This document shows positions 45,947-54,583 of a stretch of 55,805 bases of DNA, piece by piece. The translations under genes were made by a program, and so were the position numbers. Each line of letters begins with the position of its first letter. Within the stretch, counting starts at the first letter, position 1. The notes beneath the pieces were generated by a model. The model made no database searches. It was not told the origin of the DNA and saw only the letters and a program-made list of their open reading frames with translations. Source of the DNA: Deltaproteobacteria bacterium (lineage in GTDB: Bacteria > Desulfobacterota > Syntrophia > Syntrophales > UBA2210); contig JAFCZZ010000003.1 of assembly GCA_019314085.1 (NCBI GenBank), forward strand, positions 1 through 55,805, given 5' to 3'.

Positions 45947-46543
45947 GTGTCCCCCCCATCACAGCCACCTCCCGCCCCCAAAACGAATGGGAACGACGTT
46001 CATTATAAGTTCAACGGTCTTAAACCGATACCGGAAACGTACAACGGAGTAAAGTTCAAGTCCAAACTCGAGGCGGCCTGGGCCAAGTGGCTCGACGAGC
46101 AGGGATTCATCTGGGCCTACGAGCCGTTCGGGTTCAACATCGACGGGACGTGGTACCTACCCGACTTCTGGCTCCCCGAGGTGAACACCATAATCGAGGT
46201 CAAGGGCGCCCTCCAGGGCCTCGACAAAACATTCAAACTCTACAAAAAGATAAAGGAATCAAACTCGGACTGCCTGCTCCTCCTCGGCGGAGCCCCGGTC
46301 CCGGCGCTGTACAACATAGAGGGCGAACTCGACCGCTACTACCTCGGCAGATGCAGCAAATGCGGAAAAACCTGGATCTGCACCAGCTACGGTTCTTACC
46401 ACTGCCGCGCGTGCGGAAACCACGAGGGCGACCACGACCTAATAGGCATGTGGGAGGAGCCTGAGCTCTCCCCGCCGGGCAGCTTCGGCAGGCACGTTGT
46501 ATATCCGCTACTCCGCGTCCCGTTCGGATGGAACATAATCTAA
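45947..46543 (+). CDS. PD-(D/E)XK nuclease with C-terminal zinc ribbon
   Basis: 198 residues, GTG start. FKSKLEAAWAKWLDEQG (Glu42), GTWYLPDFWLP (Asp73) and IIEVKG (Glu84, Lys86) are the catalytic residues of the phage endonuclease-like branch. Zinc ribbon: CSKCGKTWIC at 136-145 and CRACGNH at 153-159. Probably cleaves branched or foreign DNA in replication or recombination. Four bases after the AbrB gene. Confidence 0.8.
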   Translation: MSPPSQPPPAPKTNGNDVHYKFNGLKPIPETYNGVKFKSKLEAAWAKWLDEQGFIWAYEPFGFNIDGTWYLPDFWLPEVNTIIEVKGALQGLDKTFKLYKKIKESNSDCLLLLGGAPVPALYNIEGELDRYYLGRCSKCGKTWICTSYGSYHCRACGNHEGDHDLIGMWEEPELSPPGSFGRHVVYPLLRVPFGWNII

Positions 46544-46559
46544 TGGAGGAGCTGAACGT

Positions 46560-49409
46560 TTGAACCGCTTCAACGAGGAGGACGCCCGCCGCTTCTACCG
46601 GTGGCTCGGCCACCGGCCCGGCGAGTACACCGAGATAAGGATCATAGGCTGGCCCCCGCCCGCCCCCGTCATCCGGCGCTGGGTTCAAAACGAGGACGAC
46701 TTCATCGCGATCTGCCGCGAGTGGAGCGGCAGACGACAGGTCTACGCCGGGGTAAACCCGCGGAAACGCGAGGGCGGAAGCGAGGAGGACGTCGCCCGCG
46801 TCGCCGCCATACCCTTCGACGTCGACAGCGACCACCCCAAAAACCAGCCGGCCACCGACGAAGAGCTCGCCACCGCCCGAACCCGCATGATAGAACTCGT
46901 CTCATGGATGCGTATGCAAGGCTACGCCGCGCCGTTCGTCGCCATGAGCGGCAACGGCTACCACGTCATCCAGAAGGTCGACATCCCCGTCACCGACGAC
47001 CTCCCCGGCAAGCTGGAGGCCTACTTCCGCGAGGCGCCCACCGAGGGGATGGACTCCATCTTCGACCTCCCCCGCATCATCAAAGTCCCCGGAACCATGT
47101 CCGTCAAGGGCAAACCCTCCGAGGACAGGCCCCACCGCCTCAGCTACATAGTGTCCGAGGGCACCCCCCAGCCCGACGCCCGCCTGATGGAGCACATCAG
47201 AAACCTCAAACCCTACACCCCCACCCCCGAACCCCGCGGAGCACCCGCCACACCCAAAACGGACGGAAAGGTGAAAACGACCGGGCTCAGGCCGTGCTTC
47301 AAACAGTTCGCCGAGGAAGGCGGAAAGCTCAGCAACATCGGCAGCGAGGACAACCTCCTACGCCTAGCCCTCGTCACCGAGGCCCACGCCAAAGGCTACA
47401 GCCGAAACGAGATCATCGACCTCTTCAGAAAGGCGGAGGACTTCAACCTGAAGATCACCACGGACAGGGTGAACCGACAGCTCGCGGACATAGCCGAGAA
47501 AGGCATGAAGCCCTGGAGCTGCCTCGCCATCTACAAACACCACGGCTGCCTCGGCGAATCATGCCGGCGATACAAGAAGCACGTCGCACGATACCTCCCG
47601 AAAAAGGAGGGCGAACCACCCGACGCGGAGAACCCGCTACGGTTCTTCGAGACGGACGAGGCCGGCAACCCCACCCGGTTCGTCCCCAAACTCCTCGGCG
47701 ACGCCATCATGGAAAAACACAGGTTCGCCGCCACCGACGAGAAAAGCGAGATATGGACCTACAACCCCGACAAGGGAATCTGGGAGAGAAACGGCACCGA
47801 GCTGATACAGGAAGTCGCCACCAAAATGCTCGGCCACCTCTTCAAAGCCATGCACGTCGCCGAGGTCGTCAAATACATCCGGTACAACAGCTACATAGAC
47901 CACGACCTCCTAGGAAGCAACACATCCAAGATCGTGGTGAAGAACGGGGTGCTCAACCTCGACACGGGAGAGCTGGAACCCTTCGACCCCGAGCTGTACG
48001 AGATCAACCAGATACCCGTCGTCTACAACCCCGACGCCAAATGCCCCCGAATAACCAAATTCCTCAGCGAAGTCCTGAACCCCGAGGACCTCGACAAATT
48101 CATCGAGATGATCGGATACTGCCTCCTAAAAGACTACCCCATAGCCAGGATCTTCGTCCTCACCGGCACCGGCCGAAACGGCAAATCACAGGCCCTCACC
48201 CTCATCGGCAACTTCCTCGGAAGAGAGAACATCAGCAGCCTCACCCTGCAGGAGATAGCCGACGACCGCTTCGCCAAAGCACAGCTCTTCGGCAAACTCG
48301 CCAACCTCGCCGCCGACATCCCATCCAAACCCATCAAACAAACCGGGACGATCAAAACGCTGACCGGCGGCGACCGCCTCTCAGCCCAGCACAAGTTCAA
48401 ATCCCGCTTCGAATTCGTCAACTACGCCAAACTGTTCTTCTCAGCCAACGAGGTCCCGACGACCTACGACAACACCGACGCCTTCTTCAGGCGCATGGTC
48501 ATCCTCGAATTCCCCAACACCTTCCCGGCCGGAGACCCGAAAACCGTGGAAAACATAGCCCAGAAGATATCCACCCCCGAGGAGCTCTCCGGACTGCTCA
48601 ACCTCGCCATCGAGGGACTCAGACGGCTCATGAAGCAGGGAAGGTTCACCGGCGAGAGAACCGTCGAGGAGAGGGCCGAGGAGTGGATCAGGGCCTCGAA
48701 CCCGGTCCAGTACTTCGCCACCCAGTTCATCGAGATGTCACAGAACATGCTGAGCTACATAACGAAGAGCGACCTGTACAAGAGGTACGTGCAGCTGTGC
48801 CACGCCATGGGGAGACGGCCCATCGCCAGCAACAAGTTCAGCATGGAGATCAAGCGCTACCTCCCGTACATCGACGAGGGGATGAAAGAGGTTGAGGTCA
48901 AGGATAAGAAGGGGAAGAAGAAGACCACCAAGATCCGCGTCTGGTATGGAATTCAAGTGAAGCTAAAAGAATTGAGCGAGGCAATGGCGTCCCTTATGGA
49001 CGGAACGGTTACTACGATCGATACGGTTTCCCATACTTTAATACCTACGTTCCTAAATCGCGCGCGCGAGGAAGAAAGCAGAAGAAAAGAAGAAGAAAAT
49101 AAGGTGGTAAGAGAAAATGGTATAGGCGACCGTATCGACCGTAGCAACCGTTCTGAAGAAACCCCGCCCCCCAAACCTAAATTAACCGAAGAAGAAGAGA
49201 CCATCCTGAAAATCCTGAAACGCGAGACACAGCGCGGGAATGACATCGGCTACTTCGTGTTGAAGGGCCCCGCCGAGTACCGCCTAGACAAGCGCTACCG
49301 CCCCGGTGAATTCGAGACCCTCCTGAGAAGGATGAAGACGCGCGGCTTGATTGACTTCGACGGCCGCACGGTGAAGCTCCGGCGTGGGCGGGAGGAGGCG
49401 GGGCCATGA
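46560..49409 (+). CDS. primase-helicase: archaeo-eukaryotic primase + D5-type SF3 helicase
   Basis: 949 residues, TTG start after GGAGGAGCTGAACG. Primase: FDVDSD (Asp87, Asp89), SGNGYHV (130-136) and LPRIIKVPGT (170-179). D5-N region in the middle, then SF3 Walker A GTGRNGKS (about 535), Walker B region and sensor KLFFSANEVPTTYD, arginine finger FFRRMV. A charged linker (EEESRRKEEENK) and C-terminal winged helix close the protein. Primes and unwinds DNA; the central replication protein. Its codon use (very C-rich third positions) differs from the cassettes at 24-26 kb. Confidence 0.92.
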   Translation: MNRFNEEDARRFYRWLGHRPGEYTEIRIIGWPPPAPVIRRWVQNEDDFIAICREWSGRRQVYAGVNPRKREGGSEEDVARVAAIPFDVDSDHPKNQPATDEELATARTRMIELVSWMRMQGYAAPFVAMSGNGYHVIQKVDIPVTDDLPGKLEAYFREAPTEGMDSIFDLPRIIKVPGTMSVKGKPSEDRPHRLSYIVSEGTPQPDARLMEHIRNLKPYTPTPEPRGAPATPKTDGKVKTTGLRPCFKQFAEEGGKLSNIGSEDNLLRLALVTEAHAKGYSRNEIIDLFRKAEDFNLKITTDRVNRQLADIAEKGMKPWSCLAIYKHHGCLGESCRRYKKHVARYLPKKEGEPPDAENPLRFFETDEAGNPTRFVPKLLGDAIMEKHRFAATDEKSEIWTYNPDKGIWERNGTELIQEVATKMLGHLFKAMHVAEVVKYIRYNSYIDHDLLGSNTSKIVVKNGVLNLDTGELEPFDPELYEINQIPVVYNPDAKCPRITKFLSEVLNPEDLDKFIEMIGYCLLKDYPIARIFVLTGTGRNGKSQALTLIGNFLGRENISSLTLQEIADDRFAKAQLFGKLANLAADIPSKPIKQTGTIKTLTGGDRLSAQHKFKSRFEFVNYAKLFFSANEVPTTYDNTDAFFRRMVILEFPNTFPAGDPKTVENIAQKISTPEELSGLLNLAIEGLRRLMKQGRFTGERTVEERAEEWIRASNPVQYFATQFIEMSQNMLSYITKSDLYKRYVQLCHAMGRRPIASNKFSMEIKRYLPYIDEGMKEVEVKDKKGKKKTTKIRVWYGIQVKLKELSEAMASLMDGTVTTIDTVSHTLIPTFLNRAREEESRRKEEENKVVRENGIGDRIDRSNRSEETPPPKPKLTEEEETILKILKRETQRGNDIGYFVLKGPAEYRLDKRYRPGEFETLLRRMKTRGLIDFDGRTVKLRRGREEAGP

Positions 49410-50110
49410 ACCTGAGTCTCGGCTTCGAGCACCTCCCCCGGCCGATCGTTGAGCATATGCGGAGCTGGGTTCAGCCTCGGCGCGACCCGCCGGGTGTCTA
49501 TCATGTCACCGAGGTGATCTACTGTCTGAGGAAGGCGTGGTACCGGCGGGTGCATCCCGACCGGGTGAGGTGGGACGTGGCGTCGCTGTGGAATCTTTAC
49601 CGCGGGACGGTGTTTGACCGTCTGTGGACGCCTTTGTTCGAGATTCATCAGAGGAGGTACAGGTTGACGCGGCGTGGCGTCACCCTCACGGGGACTCTTG
49701 ACTTTGTTTACGACGACGGCGGCGGCGCGGTTTTGTTCGATTTGAAGATGCCGGCGAGCGTGGCGATGAAGAAGTTTACTGGTGCTGGGCGGGCGTATCG
49801 GCGTCAGGTTCAGATTTACCTTGCGATGGCGCATGCGAACGGCGAGCTTCTCGACGTGCGCCGGGCGTCGGTGTTGATGGTGGCGGCTGACGGGGTGGTG
49901 AGGGAGGATGTGGAGGAGTGTTCGGACATCTTGGAGTGGGTGTGGCCGCGGGTTTTCTTGTTGCATGACGCGGTGTCGCGGCGGGATCCCAGCCTGCTCA
50001 TGGGGCCGGAGGAGCCGTGGGAGTGCGGGGGGAACAGTTGGCGCTGTCCGGTTGACTCTCATTTCAAAATTTTATGTGATTATAACCGTTTAAACCGTCG
50101 CAATTCTTAG
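49406..50110 (+). CDS. Cas4-like PD-(D/E)XK exonuclease with iron-sulfur cysteines
   Basis: 234 residues; ATG overlaps the primase stop as ATGA. Cys40 in VIYCLRKAWYRR, LTGTLDFVYDD (Asp99), VLFDLKM (Asp112-x-Lys114), then a C-terminal trio within ECGGNSWRCPVDSHFKILC. This is the RecB/Cas4 layout with a 4Fe-4S cluster. No CRISPR array or other cas gene is here, so it serves replication or recombination. Codon use shifts from C-ending to T/G-ending compared with the primase. Confidence 0.82.
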   Translation: MNLSLGFEHLPRPIVEHMRSWVQPRRDPPGVYHVTEVIYCLRKAWYRRVHPDRVRWDVASLWNLYRGTVFDRLWTPLFEIHQRRYRLTRRGVTLTGTLDFVYDDGGGAVLFDLKMPASVAMKKFTGAGRAYRRQVQIYLAMAHANGELLDVRRASVLMVAADGVVREDVEECSDILEWVWPRVFLLHDAVSRRDPSLLMGPEEPWECGGNSWRCPVDSHFKILCDYNRLNRRNS

Positions 50111-50162
50111 TTTCCCGTCCTCCCGCAGCTCTCGAGAGTGGACTTGAAGAAGAAATCAAGCT

Positions 50163-51011
50163 TCATATCACTATTACCTTGTGTCTTTTGGCGAGAAGGT
50201 AGACGACGGATTGCATTTTTAGGCTGTCTATTTTTCCTGTGAGGGCTGAGGGTATGCCCATGTCGTGATGCCATTTGTTGCTGATTAGTTCTCTGTTTAG
50301 CTGTGCGGATAGGGGCGGGAACCTGTATTTTTTCTGTCCTTTTAGGTGGGCTATTGGCATTTTGAATAGTTCTTCCCAGCCCTTGCGTTTTTCGCCGTCT
50401 CCAGCCGTTATGCATTCGGTTCGTAGGAGGCTTCTTATCCGTTTTGAGTATCGGCGTCTCCAGATTCCTCGTTCTATTAGTTCGTTCTTTATCAGTCTTG
50501 TTGGGTTTGTTAGTTGCCATAGGCCGAATCGTTCTCTGAAGCTCTTTGTTCTGTTACCTCTGGATACCTGTAGCTGGTAGACATACTCGGCGTCTTGAAG
50601 TTCTGGGTATTCGTATAGGTTTTCTGGAACGTGGTTTCTGAGTCCTCTTACTCTTATAGCTAGCTCGGGGATGGTGTCGAAGCCCATTTCGTCTTGGATT
50701 ATATTCCATAGCTCCTTCTGGGTGATTGTCGTGTCGTTGTTTGTTCCTCCGAATTTGATGGTGGTCTGGGTTCGGTTTATTGGGTTCTGCCGTATGGTGA
50801 GGTCATGCTCCTTGTTTCTTCTGAATATGCCTTCGCTTTGTGATATGGGTATGGAGACGTTCCCGACGTAGAAGTAAATTTCTTGTTCGGGGTCTACTTG
50901 GGATTGGAGGCTGTGTAGCGGGATGAAGTCTAGGGTTCTTGGGAAGGTGAGAGGGTAGGGCTGGGGGATGCGCTCCCCCAAGGCCTCAGCTATTGTTCTT
51001 CCGCTAATCAT
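50163..51011 (-). CDS. hypothetical protein coupled to the ParB-like gene
   Basis: 282 residues from ATG 51011, which overlaps the ParB-like stop as ATGA. Mixed alpha/beta, no membrane helix. ELWNIIQDEMGFDTIPELAI and SLKMQSVVYLLAKRHKVIVI are predicted helices; a region near 175-190 is very basic (RGIWRRRYSKRIRS). I do not recognise it. A DNA-binding partner of the ParB-like protein is a reasonable guess. It ends convergent with the Cas4-like gene. Confidence 0.62.
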   Translation of the reverse strand: MISGRTIAEALGERIPQPYPLTFPRTLDFIPLHSLQSQVDPEQEIYFYVGNVSIPISQSEGIFRRNKEHDLTIRQNPINRTQTTIKFGGTNNDTTITQKELWNIIQDEMGFDTIPELAIRVRGLRNHVPENLYEYPELQDAEYVYQLQVSRGNRTKSFRERFGLWQLTNPTRLIKNELIERGIWRRRYSKRIRSLLRTECITAGDGEKRKGWEELFKMPIAHLKGQKKYRFPPLSAQLNRELISNKWHHDMGIPSALTGKIDSLKMQSVVYLLAKRHKVIVI

Positions 51012-51883
51012 TTCAAGTCCTCCAGTTGCTTCTCTGCCATCTCTATGGCGTCGTCCACCGTGATCATGTCGCATAGGAATCCGAGTTCCTCGGCGGCTGG
51101 CTTACCGCATATCGGGCATTTGATTAGGTGTAGAACGGATTTTACTGAGTTGAGGGCCATAAGCATACGGTTTAGCTCGCCTCGCTTTAGTAGAACTGGG
51201 TCGTGCCTTCGTCGCTCCGCTTCTTCCTCGATGCGGGTTAGGGCCTCGGTTAGTTCCTCTCGCTGAATCTTAGTTACCGTCGGAATATGTCGTCCCTCAG
51301 AGTCGTATGGTTTTTCAGGTAGGGTCGGCAGCACTACGGCGGCCTTGGTGGCGGCCTCGATGATGAAGTCGGGGTCGCGCTTAAGCTCCTCCTTGGCCTC
51401 CTCCTTTAAGTCCGCCTTAAGGCGTTCAACGACCTCACGACCCAAAACTGCCTCAACTGTTGAAATGGAAGGAGATTTAGGGGGTTTAAAGCCCCCAGGA
51501 GGCGTAGTAGCTTTCGCGAGGTTTTTATATTTAGGTTCGAGTAGTTCCGTTACTCGATCCCTAGAGTATCCTGTTTCGTCTGCGATCCACCTGCTTATCT
51601 GTCCTGGCTTGATCCCCTTTTCCGTCAATGCAAGCTCCGCAAGCTCGTTGATCCAAGCCCTAATCTCCGACGCGGGGACAGTCCGCCTGTGGAGGTTCGC
51701 TATGATGCGGGCCTTCAGGAACTTCTCCCTCGTATCGATGTGTTCAAGAACCTCCGTTCTCCACTTCGAGTCTATGTTAAGCCTATGAAGGCCGTCGATG
51801 ATCTTCCCATCCTTCGACAGCAGAACAGGGTATAGCTGTCCCACCTTCTCCTCAGACTTCCTCAAGTCATATTCTTCGCTCAA
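51008..51883 (-). CDS. ParB/Srx-domain DNA-binding protein with C-terminal zinc site
   Basis: 291 residues from TTG 51883, seven bases after GGGAGG. KVGQLYPVLLSKDGKIIDGLHRL is the ParB nuclease-fold core; then HTH-like ISRWIADETGYSRDRVTELL. C-terminus IKCPICGKPAAEELGFLC may bind zinc. No ParA is encoded, so partition is doubtful; related proteins act in replication control or transcription. Confidence 0.75.
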   Translation of the reverse strand: MSEEYDLRKSEEKVGQLYPVLLSKDGKIIDGLHRLNIDSKWRTEVLEHIDTREKFLKARIIANLHRRTVPASEIRAWINELAELALTEKGIKPGQISRWIADETGYSRDRVTELLEPKYKNLAKATTPPGGFKPPKSPSISTVEAVLGREVVERLKADLKEEAKEELKRDPDFIIEAATKAAVVLPTLPEKPYDSEGRHIPTVTKIQREELTEALTRIEEEAERRRHDPVLLKRGELNRMLMALNSVKSVLHLIKCPICGKPAAEELGFLCDMITVDDAIEMAEKQLEDLK

Positions 51884-51887
51884 CCTC

Positions 51888-51959
51888 TCACCTCCCTTTC
51901 GCCATTTCTTCAAGACGGGTAATTTTATAGTTCAACACCATTATGAGTTTCATCCTCAT
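51888..51959 (-). other. 23-codon frame between RHH and ParB-like genes
   Basis: ATG 51959 to TGA 51890-51888, ending just before the ParB-like start and carrying that gene's GGGAGG in its last codons. May be a leader peptide that couples translation; cannot be confirmed. Confidence 0.3.
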
Positions 51960-51962
51960 ATT

Positions 51963-52094
51963 TTAACCCTCTACACTTTTCTTGAAGTGCGCTATAAGGC
52001 GGCTTATAACCTCGTCCATTGACTCCCCGAGAGCTTTCATCTTGTTGAGTTCCTTCCAAGTCTTCTCCGTTACCTGGATTGTTGTCTTCTTCAT
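51963..52094 (-). CDS. ribbon-helix-helix regulator (43 residues)
   Basis: MKKTTIQVTEKTWKELNKMK and SMDEVISRLIAHF form the strand-helix-helix of archaeal-virus RHH proteins. ATG 52094; lead gene of the ParB-like operon behind a palindromic promoter. Likely autorepressor. Confidence 0.68.
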   Translation of the reverse strand: MKKTTIQVTEKTWKELNKMKALGESMDEVISRLIAHFKKSVEG

Positions 52095-52112
52095 AACCCC
52101 ATACCCACGGGG

Positions 52113-52126
52113 CTATAATATTATAG
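52113..52126 (-). promoter_or_regulatory. palindromic promoter/operator of the RHH-ParB operon
   Basis: CTATAATATTATAG is a perfect 14-bp palindrome 19 nt before the ATG; a minus-strand TATA box CTTAAATAAAAAA lies directly upstream (52127-52139). RHH dimers typically bind such palindromes. Confidence 0.6.
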
Positions 52127-52139
52127 TTTTTTATTTAAG

Positions 52140-52205
52140 GTTTGTGTTTCCTAAATCCATAAAACCGCGACTAAAAGAAAAAGGAGGTTTGCATAAAAAA
52201 GGGGG
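52140..52205 (-). terminator. tandem T-tracts after the coiled-coil virion gene
   Basis: On the minus strand CCCCCTTTTTTATG (near 52200) and CCTCCTTTTTCTTTT (near 52175) follow the stop at 52206. Likely double terminator isolating the operon from the RHH promoter. Confidence 0.5.
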
Positions 52206-52967
52206 TTAACTAGATCTAACTTTCATCATCCCCAAGATCGCCATGAAGGCAATCAGAACCAGCGCGCCACAGACAATGAGTAAGTTCTCGTACTGCGTTT
52301 TTAGCAGGCTGATCTCGTTCTGCTGCTGGTGAACGGTTTCTTGCAGCTCTTTTAATGAGGCGTCAACCATGGCGAAGTGCGTCGTCGTCTCGGCGTCGAG
52401 GGCGGCAAGCTCCGAGTGTAAGTGGTTCAACTGCTCGGCGGCGTCATCCAGTTTGAGGTTAACGTCTCCCTGGAGGCGTTCTAGCTCTCCGGCGAGGGTG
52501 TCGAGCTGTTTTTGCTGTTGATCGATGTACTCGGCGACCGTCATGTTGCCGTCTCGTAGCATCTGGACAACTGCCGTGGAGTTGTGGGTTACCCCCATCA
52601 CGCCGTAAATGTAGCCGAGGTTTCCGTAGACGTCGGTGAAGATTTGATTAAGATCATCGATCAAACCATTGATCCGCTCTTGTAACTCCTCGATCCTGTC
52701 TAGGGCTTGCTGGCTCCACCAACCAGCTATCACGTAGGCGTTAAAGGCGGACTCGAGATCCCTTTTCTCCTCTAGCACGTCAACCCCGTTCAAGTTGATG
52801 CTCGCATTCAGGTATGGCGCGGTCATGTTCACGTCTATCGATGCGTCGTCCGTGGTGTAGATGTCTATATCCACGTCCGTGGCCCGTACCGTGAAGCTCG
52901 AAGCGGAGAAGGCCGCAACTAGGGACAGTAGGCAGAAAAAGAGAGGGATGGAGGCGTTCCGCTGCAT
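52206..52967 (-). CDS. secreted coiled-coil protein with C-terminal membrane anchor
   Basis: 253 residues. Signal peptide (SIPLFFCLLSLVAAFSASSF), short beta region, long coiled coil from about 65 to 215 (LDRIEELQERINGLIDDLNQ; LDTLAGELERLQGDVN), helix NLLIVCGALVLIAFMAILGM and basic end. Four sequons (NMT, NAS, NST, NMT). Looks like a stalk on the virion or host membrane. ATG start; seven nt after the gene upstream. Confidence 0.68.
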   Translation of the reverse strand: MQRNASIPLFFCLLSLVAAFSASSFTVRATDVDIDIYTTDDASIDVNMTAPYLNASINLNGVDVLEEKRDLESAFNAYVIAGWWSQQALDRIEELQERINGLIDDLNQIFTDVYGNLGYIYGVMGVTHNSTAVVQMLRDGNMTVAEYIDQQQKQLDTLAGELERLQGDVNLKLDDAAEQLNHLHSELAALDAETTTHFAMVDASLKELQETVHQQQNEISLLKTQYENLLIVCGALVLIAFMAILGMMKVRSS

Positions 52968-52973
52968 TCAGCT

Positions 52974-53747
52974 TTAGCCTCCCACCCAGTAGTTGCTCGC
53001 AGAGAACCCGTCGCTATAGGTGACGACGAATATGTAGCTACTTGAACCGCTGGTGCTCCATCCGCTTCCGTAGAGTCCGCTGTCGCCGTGGGCCATTACC
53101 TGGAAGAGGCCGCCGCCAGTGCCCGTTGCGTCGCTGTTCGTGTAGCAGCCGCATCCGAAGCCGAACCTGAAGGTGCTCCCGAACGTGTCATCGCTCATAT
53201 GGTCTATGGAGATCGAACCATCACCGACAGCGTACAAGTCGCCCCAGTTATTCCCGTTCCTGAGCGTGTGCTTTATTTTAAAGCTCCCAGTGGCCGTGAA
53301 CTGCTGGTTTGCCTGGAAGCCGTAGTTGCTACTCCTGAGCTGGGCGAAGTTCGTCCACACCCTGAACTGGAGGTCGCCCGTGTCATCCGAGGATACGTAG
53401 CTATAACTACTCTCATCCGCTGGGCCGTACATCGGGGTCCAGCTGTCATCTCTAGCGACGCTGAGGACGGTTAAACCGCCATCCTCAAAATGGCTTCGGG
53501 TCTCCACCAGAAACGTGTCAACGCCGTAGCCATACGGGTTGTCATCGTAGTCCTTGGCCGTCAAGCTCCCGAATATGTGACCTCCCTGAGCCGTGAAGTT
53601 GAAATCCGCGTCCCCCGTATTCATAGAGTGGGAGATGGATCCGCTCCCATCCCAAGTGAAGGTCACCGTCGTGGCGGCGAAGGCAGCGGGAGTGAATGCG
53701 AAAAGTAGGCATAGCAACGCTGGTATCAGTAACATACGCTTGTTCAT
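52974..53747 (-). CDS. secreted beta-rich protein
   Basis: 257 residues. Signal peptide (MLLIPALLCLLFAFTPAAFA), then Gly/Ser/Tyr/Asp-rich strands, FGFGCGCYTNSD, no C-terminal anchor. Ends in W-V-G-G. No family recognised. Paired with the coiled-coil anchor protein, it may be a head domain held by the stalk. Confidence 0.65.
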   Translation of the reverse strand: MNKRMLLIPALLCLLFAFTPAAFAATTVTFTWDGSGSISHSMNTGDADFNFTAQGGHIFGSLTAKDYDDNPYGYGVDTFLVETRSHFEDGGLTVLSVARDDSWTPMYGPADESSYSYVSSDDTGDLQFRVWTNFAQLRSSNYGFQANQQFTATGSFKIKHTLRNGNNWGDLYAVGDGSISIDHMSDDTFGSTFRFGFGCGCYTNSDATGTGGGLFQVMAHGDSGLYGSGWSTSGSSSYIFVVTYSDGFSASNYWVGG

Positions 53748-53751
53748 TCCA

Positions 53752-54048
53752 TCACCTTTTCTTTGGCCCGTTGTTTACGGGACGGTTCCGCCCGCTTCCC
53801 TCCCCGACGGGGAGTGTCGACACTTCGCGCTCCCGCGTAGGAGCCGGGCAGTTCTCGCCCCCACGGCTGTCGGGCCGTGGCTTCGCGCCGAGGCGCTTCT
53901 CCTCCTCCCTGATCATCCTCAGGACGGCGTCCTGTACGAAGGCGCTGCGGTTGGGCCACAGGCCCGTCTGTTTGATGATCTCGTCGATTCGCTGGGCTAC
54001 TTTCGTTGTGATGGATACCGTGGTCCATTTTCTGGGCAAGTCGGTCAC
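53752..54048 (-). CDS. ribbon-helix-helix regulator
   Basis: 98 residues, GTG start without a ribosome binding site (probably leaderless). RKWTTVSITTKVAQRIDEII, WPNRSAFVQDAVLRMIREE is a clear RHH; the last 45 residues are disordered. Lead gene of the secreted-protein operon. Confidence 0.72.
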   Translation of the reverse strand: MTDLPRKWTTVSITTKVAQRIDEIIKQTGLWPNRSAFVQDAVLRMIREEEKRLGAKPRPDSRGGENCPAPTREREVSTLPVGEGSGRNRPVNNGPKKR

Positions 54049-54102
54049 TTAATTAAATGACATGGGAAGAACCTATTTAACTTTTATGATATCTAATTAA
54101 GT
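54047..54102 (-). promoter_or_regulatory. promoter and operator of the RHH/secreted-protein operon
   Basis: ACTTAATTA (54047-54055) and TAATTAAGT (54094-54102) form an exact 9-bp inverted repeat around the promoter. A minus-strand TATA box AAAGTTAAATAG (54074-54085) lies about 27 nt before the GTG. The repeat probably binds the RHH protein. Confidence 0.6.
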
Positions 54103-54213
54103 CCGGCGCCTGTTCCTGCCCTTCCCGGTTCGCCTGGGCCTCTTACAGCCGCCCCGCCCGCGGTTCAGCCGGCGGCCGCGCCCAGAGCCGTCGCGCTTCG
54201 GCACACCCCTCAT
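54097..54213 (-). CDS. 38-residue arginine-rich protein
   Basis: ATG 54213 overlaps the previous stop as ATGA. MRGVPKRDGSGRGRRLNRG then GRGGCKRPRRTGKGRNRR: over a third Arg/Lys, with Gly. Probably coats viral DNA. TAA 54097. Last gene of the second basic-protein operon. Confidence 0.55.
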   Translation of the reverse strand: MRGVPKRDGSGRGRRLNRGRGGCKRPRRTGKGRNRRRT

Positions 54214-54380
54214 CTCTCCACCTCCTCTCCCCAGATATCGCCAAGTGAGAGTCCCCGACGCTTGCCCCAGACATCCCCGACGGGAATTGGGTTCTTCTTG
54301 TCGTCTGTGCCCCAGAGAGGGTTCTTAGCACGGCTACGGTTTTTGCGGTGAATTGGCGATCCACTTTGGGTATAACGCAT
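54210..54380 (-). CDS. 56-residue basic protein
   Basis: ATG 54380; MRYTQSGSPIHRKNRSRAKN, then repeated WG turns (NPLWGTDDK; GDVWGKRRGLSLGDIWGEE). Unknown family. Stop overlaps the next start as ATGA. Confidence 0.55.
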   Translation of the reverse strand: MRYTQSGSPIHRKNRSRAKNPLWGTDDKKNPIPVGDVWGKRRGLSLGDIWGEEVER

Positions 54381-54385
54381 CCTAG

Positions 54386-54583
54386 CTACTTCTTCCGTTT
54401 CTTCCCGCCGATCCCCTTGAACAGGCTTAGCCCCCTGCCTAGGTCGGACCACGGATCCTTCATCCTCCTGAAGTCTCTCTGGAGGGTCTCGTCCCTCTTG
54501 CGGAGTTGCTCGCCGAACGAGGGGCCGATCTTGTCGAGGTCCTTCGGGGTGTACCGGGTTCTCTTCCTGCCCGTGTCAATCAC
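54386..54583 (-). CDS. basic protein of about 65 residues
   Basis: GTG 54583 lies within the GGAGGTGATTGA that ends the previous gene, so the start is uncertain. RYTPKDLDKIGPSFGEQLRK, charged helix, then LFKGIGGKKRKK. Probably virion-associated. Confidence 0.5.
   Translation of the reverse strand: MIDTGRKRTRYTPKDLDKIGPSFGEQLRKRDETLQRDFRRMKDPWSDLGRGLSLFKGIGGKKRKK

Noticed and set aside
46601..48895. 764-codon plus-strand frame inside the primase-helicase
   Set aside because: It lies in another frame of the well-supported primase-helicase. Its Arg/Pro-rich, motif-free sequence is a by-product of C-rich third positions.
49406..50110. CRISPR adaptation module because of the Cas4-like protein
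   Set aside because: No cas1 or cas2 and no regular repeat-spacer array anywhere in the window; Cas4-like nucleases are common in archaeal viruses.
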